Shown here piece after piece: positions 57,039-64,000 of a stretch of DNA of 64,000 bases; the stretch's first letter is position 1; each line of letters begins with the position of its first letter. Under the pieces are notes generated by a model. The model had not been told where the DNA came from. It made no database searches and saw only the letters and a list, made by a program, of their open reading frames with translations. This DNA comes from Bacillus glycinifermentans (GTDB lineage: Bacteria; Bacillota; Bacilli; Bacillales; Bacillaceae): the NCBI RefSeq assembly GCF_001042475.2, contig NZ_LECW02000024.1:62001-126000 (forward strand), written 5' to 3'. A program made the position numbers and the translations under genes.

Positions 57039-58324
57039 TAAAAAGGATAGCGTTTGGCTCCGAGATAGCGCTGCTTCCAATATGAATTGTTCATATCGCT
57101 GATGGTGACTCCCGAATCATTGGCGTTGATGAATTTATTGTTTCCTAAATAAATGCCGACATGGGAAGGGCCTGCTTTATACGTCGAGAAGAAAACGAAA
57201 TCCCCTCTTGAAGGCGTGCTGACAGGCGTCATGATGTTCCAATATCCGGCCGCGCTTAATCTGGAAACCGATGTGACTTTGTTGAGCGTATAATAGATGA
57301 AGCCGCTGCAGTCAAAACCGGAAGGATTGTTTCCGCCCCATCTGTAAGGAACACCCAGCTGTTTTTCAGCCTCGTCAATCATCCGTTCCACCTTCGCGCT
57401 TGACGAAGTGCCCGTTTTTGAAGAGCTTGAAGATTTAGATGGAGAGCTTGACGGCGTTGATTTCGTTCCGCCTGAGATTTTCAGCTTTTGGCCGACTTGT
57501 AACACGTCGGTCTTTAAATTGTTGGCTTCCCTGATGCTTTGAACCGTCACACCCATCGAGTTGGCAATCTTCCATAAAGAGTCGCCGGCCTTAACGGTAT
57601 AAGTTGTCGTTTTTGAGCTGCTGTTTGAGCTCTTTTTGCTCGATGAAGAACTTGAAGACGACGTTTTGCTTCCGCTTGTAGAAGTCCCTTTTACTTTGAG
57701 GACTTGATTTGGGTAAATCGTATCCGACTTCAAGTTGTTCAGCGTTTTAATCTCGGCAACCGTCATATTCAAGTGATTGGCAATTTTCCATAAAGAATCG
57801 CCCAGCTTGACTGTGTACGTGCTGCTTGAACTGCTTGATTTACTTGAACTGCTTGAGCTTGACGGTGCAGACTTTTTGTTCGTGCCGGATTTTGTGTTTT
57901 TGGCTGCTCCTTTAATCACAAGCTTCTGGCCCGGATAAATCATGTCATTGCTCAAGCCGTTTAACGTTTTAATCTCCTGGACTGTCGTTTTGTAGTCTTT
58001 TGCGATCAGCCAGAGAGAATCTCCTGATTTAACCGTGTAAGTGGTCTTTGCAGAACTTTTACTTGAGCTCGTAGAACTTGATTTTTTGCTGCCGCTTTCC
58101 GACTTTCCGTTTGGAATCTCCAAGGTTTGTCCGACATAGATCACTGTTGATGACAGATTGTTGGCTGATTGCAGTGCGGAAACGCTCGTGTTGTATTGAG
58201 CTGAAAGCTTCCACAGCGAGTCCCCGCTCTTCACCTTGATCGTCTGGGCTTCCACTGGTGACGCAGCCAGCGAAGTTCCAACGACCGCAGAGGCCGCCAA
58301 ACCTACTGCTATCTTCTTCTTCAT
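57038..58324 (-). CDS. cwlS: D,L-endopeptidase CwlS (LysM x4 + NlpC/P60)
   Basis: 428 residues. Signal peptide [20 protein letters not shown], cleaved after VEA. Four LysM repeats follow at about 29-71, 95-137, 170-212 and 242-284, each with a GDSLW core, separated by Ser/Lys-rich linkers. The catalytic NlpC/P60 domain is at about 317-428 with Cys in [13 protein letters not shown] and His in [12 protein letters not shown]. It cuts D-Glu-meso-Dap bonds in peptidoglycan, and in B. subtilis it acts in cell separation. A long inverted repeat lies upstream of the start. Confidence 0.94.
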   Translation of the reverse strand: MKKKIAVGLAASAVVGTSLAASPVEAQTIKVKSGDSLWKLSAQYNTSVSALQSANNLSSTVIYVGQTLEIPNGKSESGSKKSSSTSSSKSSAKTTYTVKSGDSLWLIAKDYKTTVQEIKTLNGLSNDMIYPGQKLVIKGAAKNTKSGTNKKSAPSSSSSSSKSSSSSSTYTVKLGDSLWKIANHLNMTVAEIKTLNNLKSDTIYPNQVLKVKGTSTSGSKTSSSSSSSSKKSSNSSSKTTTYTVKAGDSLWKIANSMGVTVQSIREANNLKTDVLQVGQKLKISGGTKSTPSSSPSKSSSSSKTGTSSSAKVERMIDEAEKQLGVPYRWGGNNPSGFDCSGFIYYTLNKVTSVSRLSAAGYWNIMTPVSTPSRGDFVFFSTYKAGPSHVGIYLGNNKFINANDSGVTISDMNNSYWKQRYLGAKRYPF

Positions 58325-58397
58325 ACCTTTTAACCTCCCGCCTTATTTTTCGCTTTTCTCTCTATGTATCCATTACATTTTGTCATTGCTTAAAACG

Positions 58398-58447
58398 CCG
58401 TCCGATAAAGACAATTGATTCGATCACCTAAGTCTTTTAGCGGACGG
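58398..58447 (-). promoter_or_regulatory. Long inverted repeat upstream of cwlS
   Basis: CCGTCCGATAAAGAC and GTCTTTTAGCGGACGG form a near-perfect 15-16 bp stem with a 19-nt loop, 75-125 bp before the start. On the minus strand only TTTT follows, so it is a weak terminator at best. It may be a leader structure or operator. Confidence 0.5.
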
Positions 58448-59187
58448 GACCCCCGTTTTCGTTCTTAAGCAAAAATGCAATTCACGATTTGTATCGGCTG
58501 ATTTTGAAATTTTTTAATAGTTTTTAAATGCAAAAGCAAAGAATCATTGACAAAAATCAATGTTCTTCTTTTTTGTATTCAATTCTGTGCCGAAAATCGG
58601 TTTTCGTGCTGAAAACATGTTCAAAGAAGGAAGTGCCGCCTGTGAAAACGGTTTGCAAGGGTTGACAGAAACATGTATGGGACAGACAGGCTCAGGCTGA
58701 AAAAGCGCCTGTGCTTTTCGGGTTACTGCGCAGATGTTTTTAGGGCGAAGCTTTTTTGACTTTGGCAAAAGATTCGTGGATCGTCACATGAGGGCGATGA
58801 CTTTCATGTCGTATGCATGCATCGGAACATCAACCGGTCATTGTGATCTATGATCCGGCAGAAAGACTCCGAATGTGTTGTTCCTCCATACATTTCTATT
58901 TTTCCTCATAAAATTCCTCCCTGAAACTATAAATTGACTATATCATACAATTTTTTTGCCATCATCCGGAATTCGGCGTATCTTTTTTTAGACCATCCGA
59001 CTTTTTACGATCTTCAATACTAGCTCTTTATAACTGTCGAGGGTGAACAAAAAAATAGAATTACACAACTAAAACCTTTATATTTTCTCTCTTAAAATAA
59101 ACAAAAAGACCTACATCGCTGATTTTTTCCATTTTATATGTATTTTCCCGGTCTTCTTTCACATCTTAATAAAGAGGAGGTGTTGAT
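58448..59187. other. Gap where B. subtilis carries yojK and cdaS
   Basis: About 740 bp with no intact gene. Short unconvincing frames exist, such as plus-strand MHASEHQPVIVIYDPAERLR from about 58815. The right part (58.9-59.15 kb) is very AT-rich and probably holds the promoter of the small gene that follows. Confidence 0.45.
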
Positions 59188-59298
59188 ATGGCGATCCAAA
59201 AAATTTTCCAATATTTATGTTCTTTTCTCGGAGTGATTTCTCTTTCCTTTATTTATGTGCAAATGTTTAAAAAAACAAAGCAGACGAGGAAGGATTGA
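59188..59298 (+). CDS. Small membrane protein, 36 aa
   Basis: ATG 59188 follows a textbook AAAGAGGAGG at 7 nt. The product MAIQKIFQYLCSFLGVISLS, then FIYVQMFKK and TKQTRKD, has one membrane segment (about residues 8-27) and a basic tail, so the C-terminus should be cytoplasmic. It lies 73 nt upstream of the MATE exporter gene on the same strand and could share its transcript. Family unknown. Confidence 0.65.
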   Translation: MAIQKIFQYLCSFLGVISLSFIYVQMFKKTKQTRKD

Positions 59299-59371
59299 AT
59301 AGGCATTTGTTGCATTATCTACATAACGTGTTATAATTTCTCTCGTTATCCAAAAGAAACGGGGAGCAAAT

Positions 59372-60730
59372 ATGAGGGAAACAAAGGATTTGAGGGAAAA
59401 AGCAAAACAGTTTATCACGATTTTAATTCCGATTTTAATCACACAGGCCGGTCTTTCCTTGATCACGTTTCTCGATACGGTGATGTCGGGCAAGGTCAGC
59501 GCTGCGGACCTTGCCGGCGTTGCGATCGGGTCGAGCTTGTGGACGCCTGTGTATACGGGACTGGCCGGCATTTTGACGGCGGTGACTCCTACCGTCGCTC
59601 AGTTGATGGGGGCCAAACAGCAAAAGGAAGTCCCCTACACTGTGATTCAAGCGGTATACGTGGCCATTATCATCAGTCTCATCGTTATGATTTCAGGGTT
59701 TTTCCTGGTTGATCCGATCCTGGAAGGGCTTCAGCTCGATGAGAAGGTGTCGCTCATCGCGAAACATTTCTTATCATATCTTGGACTCGGCATTTTGCCG
59801 CTGTTTGTGTATAATGTGATGCGTTCGTTCATTGATTCGCTCGGCAAAACGAGGGTGACGATGCTGATCACCTTATGTGCTCTTCCGATTAATTTTGTAT
59901 TAAATGCACTATTTATCTTCGGAAAGCTCGGATTCCCCAAAATGGGGGGAGCCGGGGCCGGTTTGGCCTCCGCATTGACGTACTGGTGCATCTGTCTCAT
60001 ATCTTTATTGATCGTTCATAAAAAACCGCCTTTTTACCAGTTTAAGATTTTCGGGACGTTTTATTCATTTTCCCTTTCAGAATGTTTGAAGCTCTTGAAA
60101 ATCGGGCTTCCGATCGGATTTGCCATCTTCTTTGAAACGAGTATTTTTGCGGCGGTAACCTTATTGATGAGTCATTTTGACACGGTGACGATCGCCTCCC
60201 ACCAGGCGGCGATGAATTTCGCTTCGCTTCTTTATATGCTGCCCTTGAGCGTTTCGATGGCATTGACGATCGTCGTCGGCTTTGAAGCCGGAGCAAAGCG
60301 CTTTCAGGATTCAAAGGCCTACAGCTACCTGGGCATCTCGATGGCAGTCGGATTTTCGCTGTTCACCGCTCTTGTGATTTTGTTGTTCAGACAGCAAATC
60401 GCCGGTATGTATACTGGAGATCCCGCGGTCTTGTCCCTGACGAAGCACTTTTTATTGTACGCCCTGTTTTTTCAGCTTTCAGACGCAATCGCAGCACCTA
60501 TTCAAGGAGCGCTCAGAGGATACAAAGACGTCAACTACACGCTTGTCACAGCCCTGATTTCCTATTGGATCATCGGGCTTCCCGTCGGTTTTATCATCGG
60601 CACTTATACTTCCTTCGGAGCATACGGATATTGGCTCGGCTTGATCGCAGGTCTTGCCGCTGGAGCCGTCGGACTTTTCCTCAGGCTCAGGATCATTCAA
60701 AATCGTTTGATCATGAAGCTCAGCGCATAA
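59372..60730 (+). CDS. yojI: MATE-family multidrug exporter YojI (NorM-like)
   Basis: 452 residues, GGGGAG before ATG 59372. Twelve membrane segments lie in two pseudo-repeats. Typical motifs are TFLDTVMSGKVSAADLAGVA and SLWTPVYTGLAGILTAVTPT in the first half, and ALTIVVGFEAGAKRF and ISYWIIGLPVGFIIG in the second. It exports cationic drugs or metabolites by sodium or proton antiport. Substrate unknown. Confidence 0.92.
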   Translation: MRETKDLREKAKQFITILIPILITQAGLSLITFLDTVMSGKVSAADLAGVAIGSSLWTPVYTGLAGILTAVTPTVAQLMGAKQQKEVPYTVIQAVYVAIIISLIVMISGFFLVDPILEGLQLDEKVSLIAKHFLSYLGLGILPLFVYNVMRSFIDSLGKTRVTMLITLCALPINFVLNALFIFGKLGFPKMGGAGAGLASALTYWCICLISLLIVHKKPPFYQFKIFGTFYSFSLSECLKLLKIGLPIGFAIFFETSIFAAVTLLMSHFDTVTIASHQAAMNFASLLYMLPLSVSMALTIVVGFEAGAKRFQDSKAYSYLGISMAVGFSLFTALVILLFRQQIAGMYTGDPAVLSLTKHFLLYALFFQLSDAIAAPIQGALRGYKDVNYTLVTALISYWIIGLPVGFIIGTYTSFGAYGYWLGLIAGLAAGAVGLFLRLRIIQNRLIMKLSA

Positions 60731-60734
60731 AGCA

Positions 60735-60772
60735 AAAAAGGTATAGAGCATGTTTAAGCTCTATACCTTTTT
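60735..60772. terminator. Bidirectional terminator between yojI and bshB2
   Basis: GGTATAGAGC-loop-GCTCTATACC flanked by A6 and T5 between convergent genes. Confidence 0.88.
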
Positions 60773-60776
60773 CTCA

Positions 60777-61442
60777 TTAATCATCCCATTGATATGTCCA
60801 GAACGATTCTTTTTCAAACCATGTTTCAACGACAGGCTCACCGTTTGCTATTTTTTTCTCAATCTCTTTCAGCATGCCGCCAGTTTGTGACTTGTGCGCT
60901 TTTAACGCGTTCATTTTGATATCAGCCGCTTCTTTGATATCGAGAACGACATCAGGCTTGCCGAGTACTTCTTCTCTGTGGTGTGTGATCGCCATGCATA
61001 ACACACGCGGCCTGTCTTCTTTCTTTTTCCTGGACAGCGCGCGGATGACCGCCGCTCCGCAGGCGTCATGATCCGGATGGACGCCATGGCCGGGATAGAA
61101 CGTCACGATCAGGCTCGGTTTTACATCATCGATTACGGCCTCCACTTTGTCCGCCAGCTGGTCTTCATCTTCAAATTCGAGCGTTTTGTCGCGGAGCCCG
61201 AGCATTCGCAAATCCTGTATGTCCATTTCCCTGCAGGCATCCATCAATTCCTGCTTTCTGAGCAGAGGAAGCGTTTCGCGATTGGCAAACAGCGGATCCC
61301 CCATATTTCTGCCCATTTCTCCAAGCGTCAGACAAGCGTAAGTCACGGGGATCCCTTCTTTTCGGTTTAAAGCGATTAGACCCGCCACTCCGAACGATTC
61401 ATCATCAGGGTGCGGCAGGATGACAAGTAAATGTTTTTTCAT
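60777..61442 (-). CDS. bshB2: BshB2, LmbE-like deacetylase of bacillithiol biosynthesis
   Basis: 221 residues. A PIG-L/LmbE zinc deacetylase that removes the acetyl group from GlcNAc-malate in bacillithiol synthesis (and may act on bacillithiol conjugates). Zinc and catalytic residues are in LPHPDDESFGVAGL and HGVHPDHDACGAAVIRAL. A TLGEMGRNMGDP loop and C-terminal ALKAHKSQTGGML fit the B. subtilis YojG subgroup. It is the last gene of a three-gene operon with yojF. Confidence 0.93.
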   Translation of the reverse strand: MKKHLLVILPHPDDESFGVAGLIALNRKEGIPVTYACLTLGEMGRNMGDPLFANRETLPLLRKQELMDACREMDIQDLRMLGLRDKTLEFEDEDQLADKVEAVIDDVKPSLIVTFYPGHGVHPDHDACGAAVIRALSRKKKEDRPRVLCMAITHHREEVLGKPDVVLDIKEAADIKMNALKAHKSQTGGMLKEIEKKIANGEPVVETWFEKESFWTYQWDD

Positions 61443-61458
61443 TTATAACACCTTCTTT

Positions 61459-61809
61459 TTAGACTGCAAATGGCTTTTTGCTGATTTGAAGTGAAATGGC
61501 AAGCTTGCCTCCTGGCAAATAGCCGGCGAGGAGCAGCCTTCCTTCGTCATCGATCGTATAATCTGTAAGGCCCTCTGCGTAAATCCAGCCTTCTTCTGTT
61601 TTCAAGCCCGCCCGGTAAGGCCCGTTTCCCGTGATTTTCGCCCGGGAGCAGACGACTTTTGCATTGCGGATAAACGCAACGACCGTCATGTTCTGCTCAT
61701 TTTTATGAGCCGAATATGATCCTGTGGTTGTTTCCAAATGAATATAGACCGGCTCATCTAAAAATGTCTGTAAAGAAGCTTGGACATCTTCTTTATTGAT
61801 TGCTTTCAT
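61459..61809 (-). CDS. yojF: YojF, DUF1806 protein
   Basis: 116 residues, soluble, predicted all-beta. Blocks VYIHLETTTGSYSAHKNEQN, VVAFIRNAKVVCSRAKITGN and GPYRAGLKTEEGWIYAEGLT are characteristic of DUF1806. It is always found beside bshB2, so a role in bacillithiol metabolism is likely, but no activity is established. AGGGAG lies 4 nt before ATG, within the end of the upstream gene. Confidence 0.9.
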   Translation of the reverse strand: MKAINKEDVQASLQTFLDEPVYIHLETTTGSYSAHKNEQNMTVVAFIRNAKVVCSRAKITGNGPYRAGLKTEEGWIYAEGLTDYTIDDEGRLLLAGYLPGGKLAISLQISKKPFAV

Positions 61810-61810
61810 G

Positions 61811-62086
61811 TTACTCCCTGCTTTCTTTATTTGTTAATAATTGCAATCGTTCTGTATGGCGTGCAATCAGCTCAAGCTTTATGTCCGCTTCCAAGGGGGA
61901 TGAGATAATCCGCTGAACGGCCTGAGCATATTTTTCAAATCTCGTTTTTCTGAGCCTTGGATGGGTTCTGAGGTCATTCAGTTCATCATCGATGGCCTGA
62001 TCGAGCGCCCGCTTTCGGTCTCCATGCACCGTCCGGTTTTTCCAGAGGGTCAGATATGAGTGAAACAGTTCGGTTTCGTTTTCCAT
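61811..62086 (-). CDS. Small helical protein upstream of yojF
   Basis: 91 residues with GGAGG 9 nt before ATG. Entirely helical and charged (FHSYLTLWKNRTVHGDRKRA, DDELNDLRTHPRLRKTRFEK, LIARHTERLQLL). The stop lies 1 nt before the yojF start, so it is translated from the same mRNA. It probably corresponds to a small conserved Bacillus gene next to yojF; I am not sure of its name or function. Confidence 0.75.
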   Translation of the reverse strand: MENETELFHSYLTLWKNRTVHGDRKRALDQAIDDELNDLRTHPRLRKTRFEKYAQAVQRIISSPLEADIKLELIARHTERLQLLTNKESRE

Positions 62087-62159
62087 GACGGACCGCCTCC
62101 GAATCCATTCAATAATGTTTTATTATACATGATCAGCTGTTATTGAAAAGAAAAAGGGC

Positions 62160-63092
62160 TTATGAATGATACGATTTTTTTCTTTTGAGAAATACCTTTG
62201 ATTGCTTTTTCCATTTCAATTGGGACACGGTAAACAAAACAAGCGCCGCCCATATGCAGGAAAACGTGAACGCTTTTTCGCTGCTGAACGGTTCATGGTA
62301 AACAAAAATGCCTAAGAATAGCGTAATCGTCGGCGCAATATACTGCAAAATTCCGACCTGGTACAGCGGGAGCTTTTTCGCTCCTTCGGCAAATAAAAGA
62401 AGCGGTATGGCAGTCAGCACGCCGGCCAAAAACAGCAAAATCATCGTACCGATATCGGCTGATGCGGCGTGTGTTTGGCCCGAAGCGCTAGAGAACAGTA
62501 AATAGATGAGTGCTGCGGGTGCGATAACCATCGTTTCCAGTGTCAGCCCGACGGCGCTCGAAAGCTGCGTTCTTTTCTTCGCCAGCCCGTAAAGGCCGAA
62601 GCTGAAAGCCAGTGTAAGCGCGATGTACGGTACAGAACCGTACTGAAAAGCGGATATCAATACGCCGGCAGCTGCAATGATAACCGCTACAGCCTGCATC
62701 CGCGACAGCTTTTCCTTCAAAAAGACGATCCCGAGCAAAATGGAAACGAGCGGATTGATATAATAGCCGAGACTCGCTTCAAGAATATAGCCGTGATTAA
62801 CGGCCCATATGTAGACATACCAATTGGCTGTGATCAGCACGGCGGAAAATATCAGCGTCACAAGGGCTTTTCTGTTTCCGAGAAGCGCCCTGAAAGCGGT
62901 GATGCCGTCTTTCCATTGCCGCAAAAACAGCAGCATGCCGCACATAAAGACGAACGACCAGATGATGCGGTGAGCCAGTATGTCAAGGGCTGCTGTCTGT
63001 TCGAGAACTTTCCAGTACAAAGGGAGCAGCCCCCACAGTAAATAAGAACATGCTGTATACATAATCCCTTTCGTTTGAGTTGAATGATTCAT
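62160..63092 (-). CDS. yojE: RarD-like EamA-family permease YojE
   Basis: 310 residues from ATG 63092 (AGAGG upstream); the open frame extends to 63131. Ten membrane segments. The RarD subgroup signature is clear: YLLWGLLPLYWKVLE, LAHRIIWSFVF, VYIWAVNHGYILEASLGYYI, NPLVSILLGIVFLKEKLSRM and LLLFAEGAKKLPLYQVGILQ. These transporters are believed to export metabolites; RarD was named from chloramphenicol sensitivity. Separately transcribed from the bshB2 operon. Confidence 0.9.
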   Translation of the reverse strand: MNHSTQTKGIMYTACSYLLWGLLPLYWKVLEQTAALDILAHRIIWSFVFMCGMLLFLRQWKDGITAFRALLGNRKALVTLIFSAVLITANWYVYIWAVNHGYILEASLGYYINPLVSILLGIVFLKEKLSRMQAVAVIIAAAGVLISAFQYGSVPYIALTLAFSFGLYGLAKKRTQLSSAVGLTLETMVIAPAALIYLLFSSASGQTHAASADIGTMILLFLAGVLTAIPLLLFAEGAKKLPLYQVGILQYIAPTITLFLGIFVYHEPFSSEKAFTFSCIWAALVLFTVSQLKWKKQSKVFLKRKKSYHS

Positions 63093-63186
63093 AATACCAT
63101 CCTCTTCCTTTCTTCCTTCATCACGTCGCACGCTTTATATCTCAGAGGCATATACTGTACCGTCTATGAGAAAGGAAGTGTGACCT

Positions 63187-63642
63187 GTGTTTGATTGGCA
63201 ACGCTTTTTTCCTTTTCAGCAGCCATTTTCCAAGGACGGCTTAAAAAACGCCGACCCGAAAGATGTTGAACACTATATTAACCAAGTAATGAAAAGCGTT
63301 TTTGGACCGGGGTACTCGGCTCAGTTTCCTTTTCGTGACCCTCTTGCCAAAGAAACGCCGGCAGCGGAGAAAACCGAACAGATTGACGTCTTTGAAACGA
63401 CCAGCCACGTATTCGTCAAAATCCCGCTTACAAGAGAACAGCTTAACCCCCTGAAAATTAAACATACTTCACAAACCCTGATCATAGAAAACTACCCTGA
63501 AACAGGGCAGCAGAAAAAAGTCATTCTCCCCTCTCTTGTACGCAGAAAAGGTACAAAAGCCGTATTTAAGGACGGCATTTTAGAGGTGATGTTTTTGAAA
63601 AATGAAGACTTCAACCTGTCTGAAGTCGAAATCACGTATTGA
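63187..63642 (+). CDS. GerT-like small heat-shock (alpha-crystallin) protein
   Basis: 151 residues, GTG start 8 nt after AAAGGAAG. An N-terminal segment (MFDWQRFFPFQQPFSKDGLK, then DPKDVEHYINQVMKSVFGPG) precedes a compact Hsp20 domain (QIDVFETTSHVFVKIPLTRE, LKIKHTSQTLIIENYP, FKDGILEVMF). The usual C-terminal I-X-I anchor is replaced by LSEVEITY. The N-terminus resembles Bacillus spore-coat Hsp20 homologues such as GerT rather than YocM, an identification made from memory. Confidence 0.7.
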   Translation: MFDWQRFFPFQQPFSKDGLKNADPKDVEHYINQVMKSVFGPGYSAQFPFRDPLAKETPAAEKTEQIDVFETTSHVFVKIPLTREQLNPLKIKHTSQTLIIENYPETGQQKKVILPSLVRRKGTKAVFKDGILEVMFLKNEDFNLSEVEITY

Positions 63643-63675
63643 AAACGGCCGGTTTGGAAAAAGCGGGCCGTTTTT
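63642..63675 (+). terminator. Terminator of the GerT-like gene
   Basis: AAAACGGCC-loop-GGCCGTTTT followed by a T-run, overlapping the stop codon. The rest of the gap to 63851 shows nothing else. Confidence 0.82.
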
Positions 63676-63851
63676 CTTTGCCGTCATCCTTTACCGCTGT
63701 CCACTAAATCATATTAACACTAGCGCTCCCAGTCTATCATCTCTTTTGCCTGGCCATTTCAAACCATGCCCTTTGATTTGTATATTGTAGTCTATCCGCC
63801 TTAAAAAATCTATGTATCTATTTCCTCTTTCGATTCGTATCGGCCGGCCGT

Positions 63852-63871
63852 TATAATGAAAACGATTCTCA
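63852..63871 (+). promoter_or_regulatory. -10 element and Fur-box-like site
   Basis: TATAAT (63852-63857) is followed by TGAAAACGATTCTCA (63857-63871), which matches the 7-1-7 Fur box TGATAATNATTATCA at 11 of 14 fixed positions. It overlaps the probable start of transcription, so iron-dependent repression of the next gene is plausible. Confidence 0.5.
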
Positions 63872-63894
63872 TTTGAAATTAAAGGAGGATGTAT

Positions 63895-64000
63895 ATGAAG
63901 AAAAAGATCATCACTTTTATCAGCACTATCGTTTTGACAATCCTTTGTTTTTCACCGCAGGCTTCGGCTGCATACAACGACCTTCACAAAGGCTATGCAA
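63895..64000 (+). CDS. Start of a secreted protein (partial)
   Basis: ATG 63895 follows AAAGGAGG. The visible 35 residues are a signal peptide (MKKKIITFISTIVLTILCFS, then PQASA) and the mature start AYNDLHKGYA; the rest is outside the window. A Fur-box-like site in the promoter suggests iron regulation. The family cannot be named from this piece. Confidence 0.7.
   Translation, partial: MKKKIITFISTIVLTILCFSPQASAAYNDLHKGYA

Noticed and set aside
58325..58520. Possible c-di-AMP (ydaO-type) riboswitch upstream of cwlS, prompted by a GGGGGTCCC stretch and the cell-wall hydrolase context
   Set aside because: The conserved downstream cores of that riboswitch (GGGGTGAATCC-like and CAGCTAACC-like segments) are not found. 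The simple inverted repeat explains most of the structure.
1..64000. CRISPR arrays, tRNA/rRNA genes, insertion sequences and prophage genes
   Set aside because: I saw no regularly spaced repeats, no tRNA-like cloverleaf runs, and no transposase, integrase or phage structural genes anywhere in the window.

Overview
This is chromosomal DNA from a Bacillus of the subtilis/licheniformis group. From about 27 kb to 63 kb the gene order largely follows the well-known yocJ-yocK ... dhaS-sqhC-sodF-yocR-yocS-odhB-odhA-yojO-yojN-yojM-cwlS-yojI-bshB2-yojF-yojE stretch of B. subtilis. The ribosome binding sites, the sigma-B promoter and the T-box leader are also typical of Bacillus. A B. licheniformis-like species is likely, but that is inference.

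Region 1 (1-22.7 kb, minus strand) is a polyketide/non-ribosomal peptide cluster that runs off the left edge. It begins with a one-module PKS (KS-AT-DH-KR-ACP, no loading module, no ER). A three-module NRPS and at least two and a half modules of a second NRPS follow, all translationally coupled. Specificity residues read by eye from the adenylation domains give Ser-Orn-Phe-Val-Ser for modules 2-6, and no epimerization domain is visible. I do not recognise this product. Between the first condensation domain and the first adenylation domain lies half of a second condensation domain, which looks like a recombination scar where a foreign PKS-C unit was joined to a Bacillus NRPS.

Region 2 (22.7-26.4 kb) is the decayed border of the cluster. 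It holds a secreted-protein pseudogene with several lesions, a yukJ-like gene with an in-frame TGA and a gamma-glutamyltransferase with a large internal deletion, together with two small intact genes.

Region 3 (26.5-43.4 kb) mixes core and accessory genes: a DinB-family protein, azoreductase with a YodB-type operator, sigma-B-controlled yocK, an oxalate decarboxylase, and an inorganic-carbon uptake operon (DUF2294 protein, DabB, DabA, YbcF-like) with hairpin/terminator structures in its leader and between its first two genes. It continues with yozO, yozC, aldehyde dehydrogenase dhaS, an acetyltransferase, a blasticidin-S-deaminase-like enzyme, an aldo/keto reductase, and the tyrZ-ywaE pair with a tyrosine T-box. 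Broken gene remnants are scattered between them.

Region 4 (43.5-64 kb) is core metabolism and cell envelope: sporulenol synthase, superoxide dismutases, two sodium-coupled transporters, the 2-oxoglutarate dehydrogenase E1/E2 operon, the YojN/YojO MoxR-VWA pair, the cell-wall endopeptidase CwlS, a MATE exporter, the bacillithiol deacetylase operon, a RarD-like permease and a GerT-like small heat-shock protein. The start of a secreted protein behind a Fur-box-like sequence lies at the right edge.
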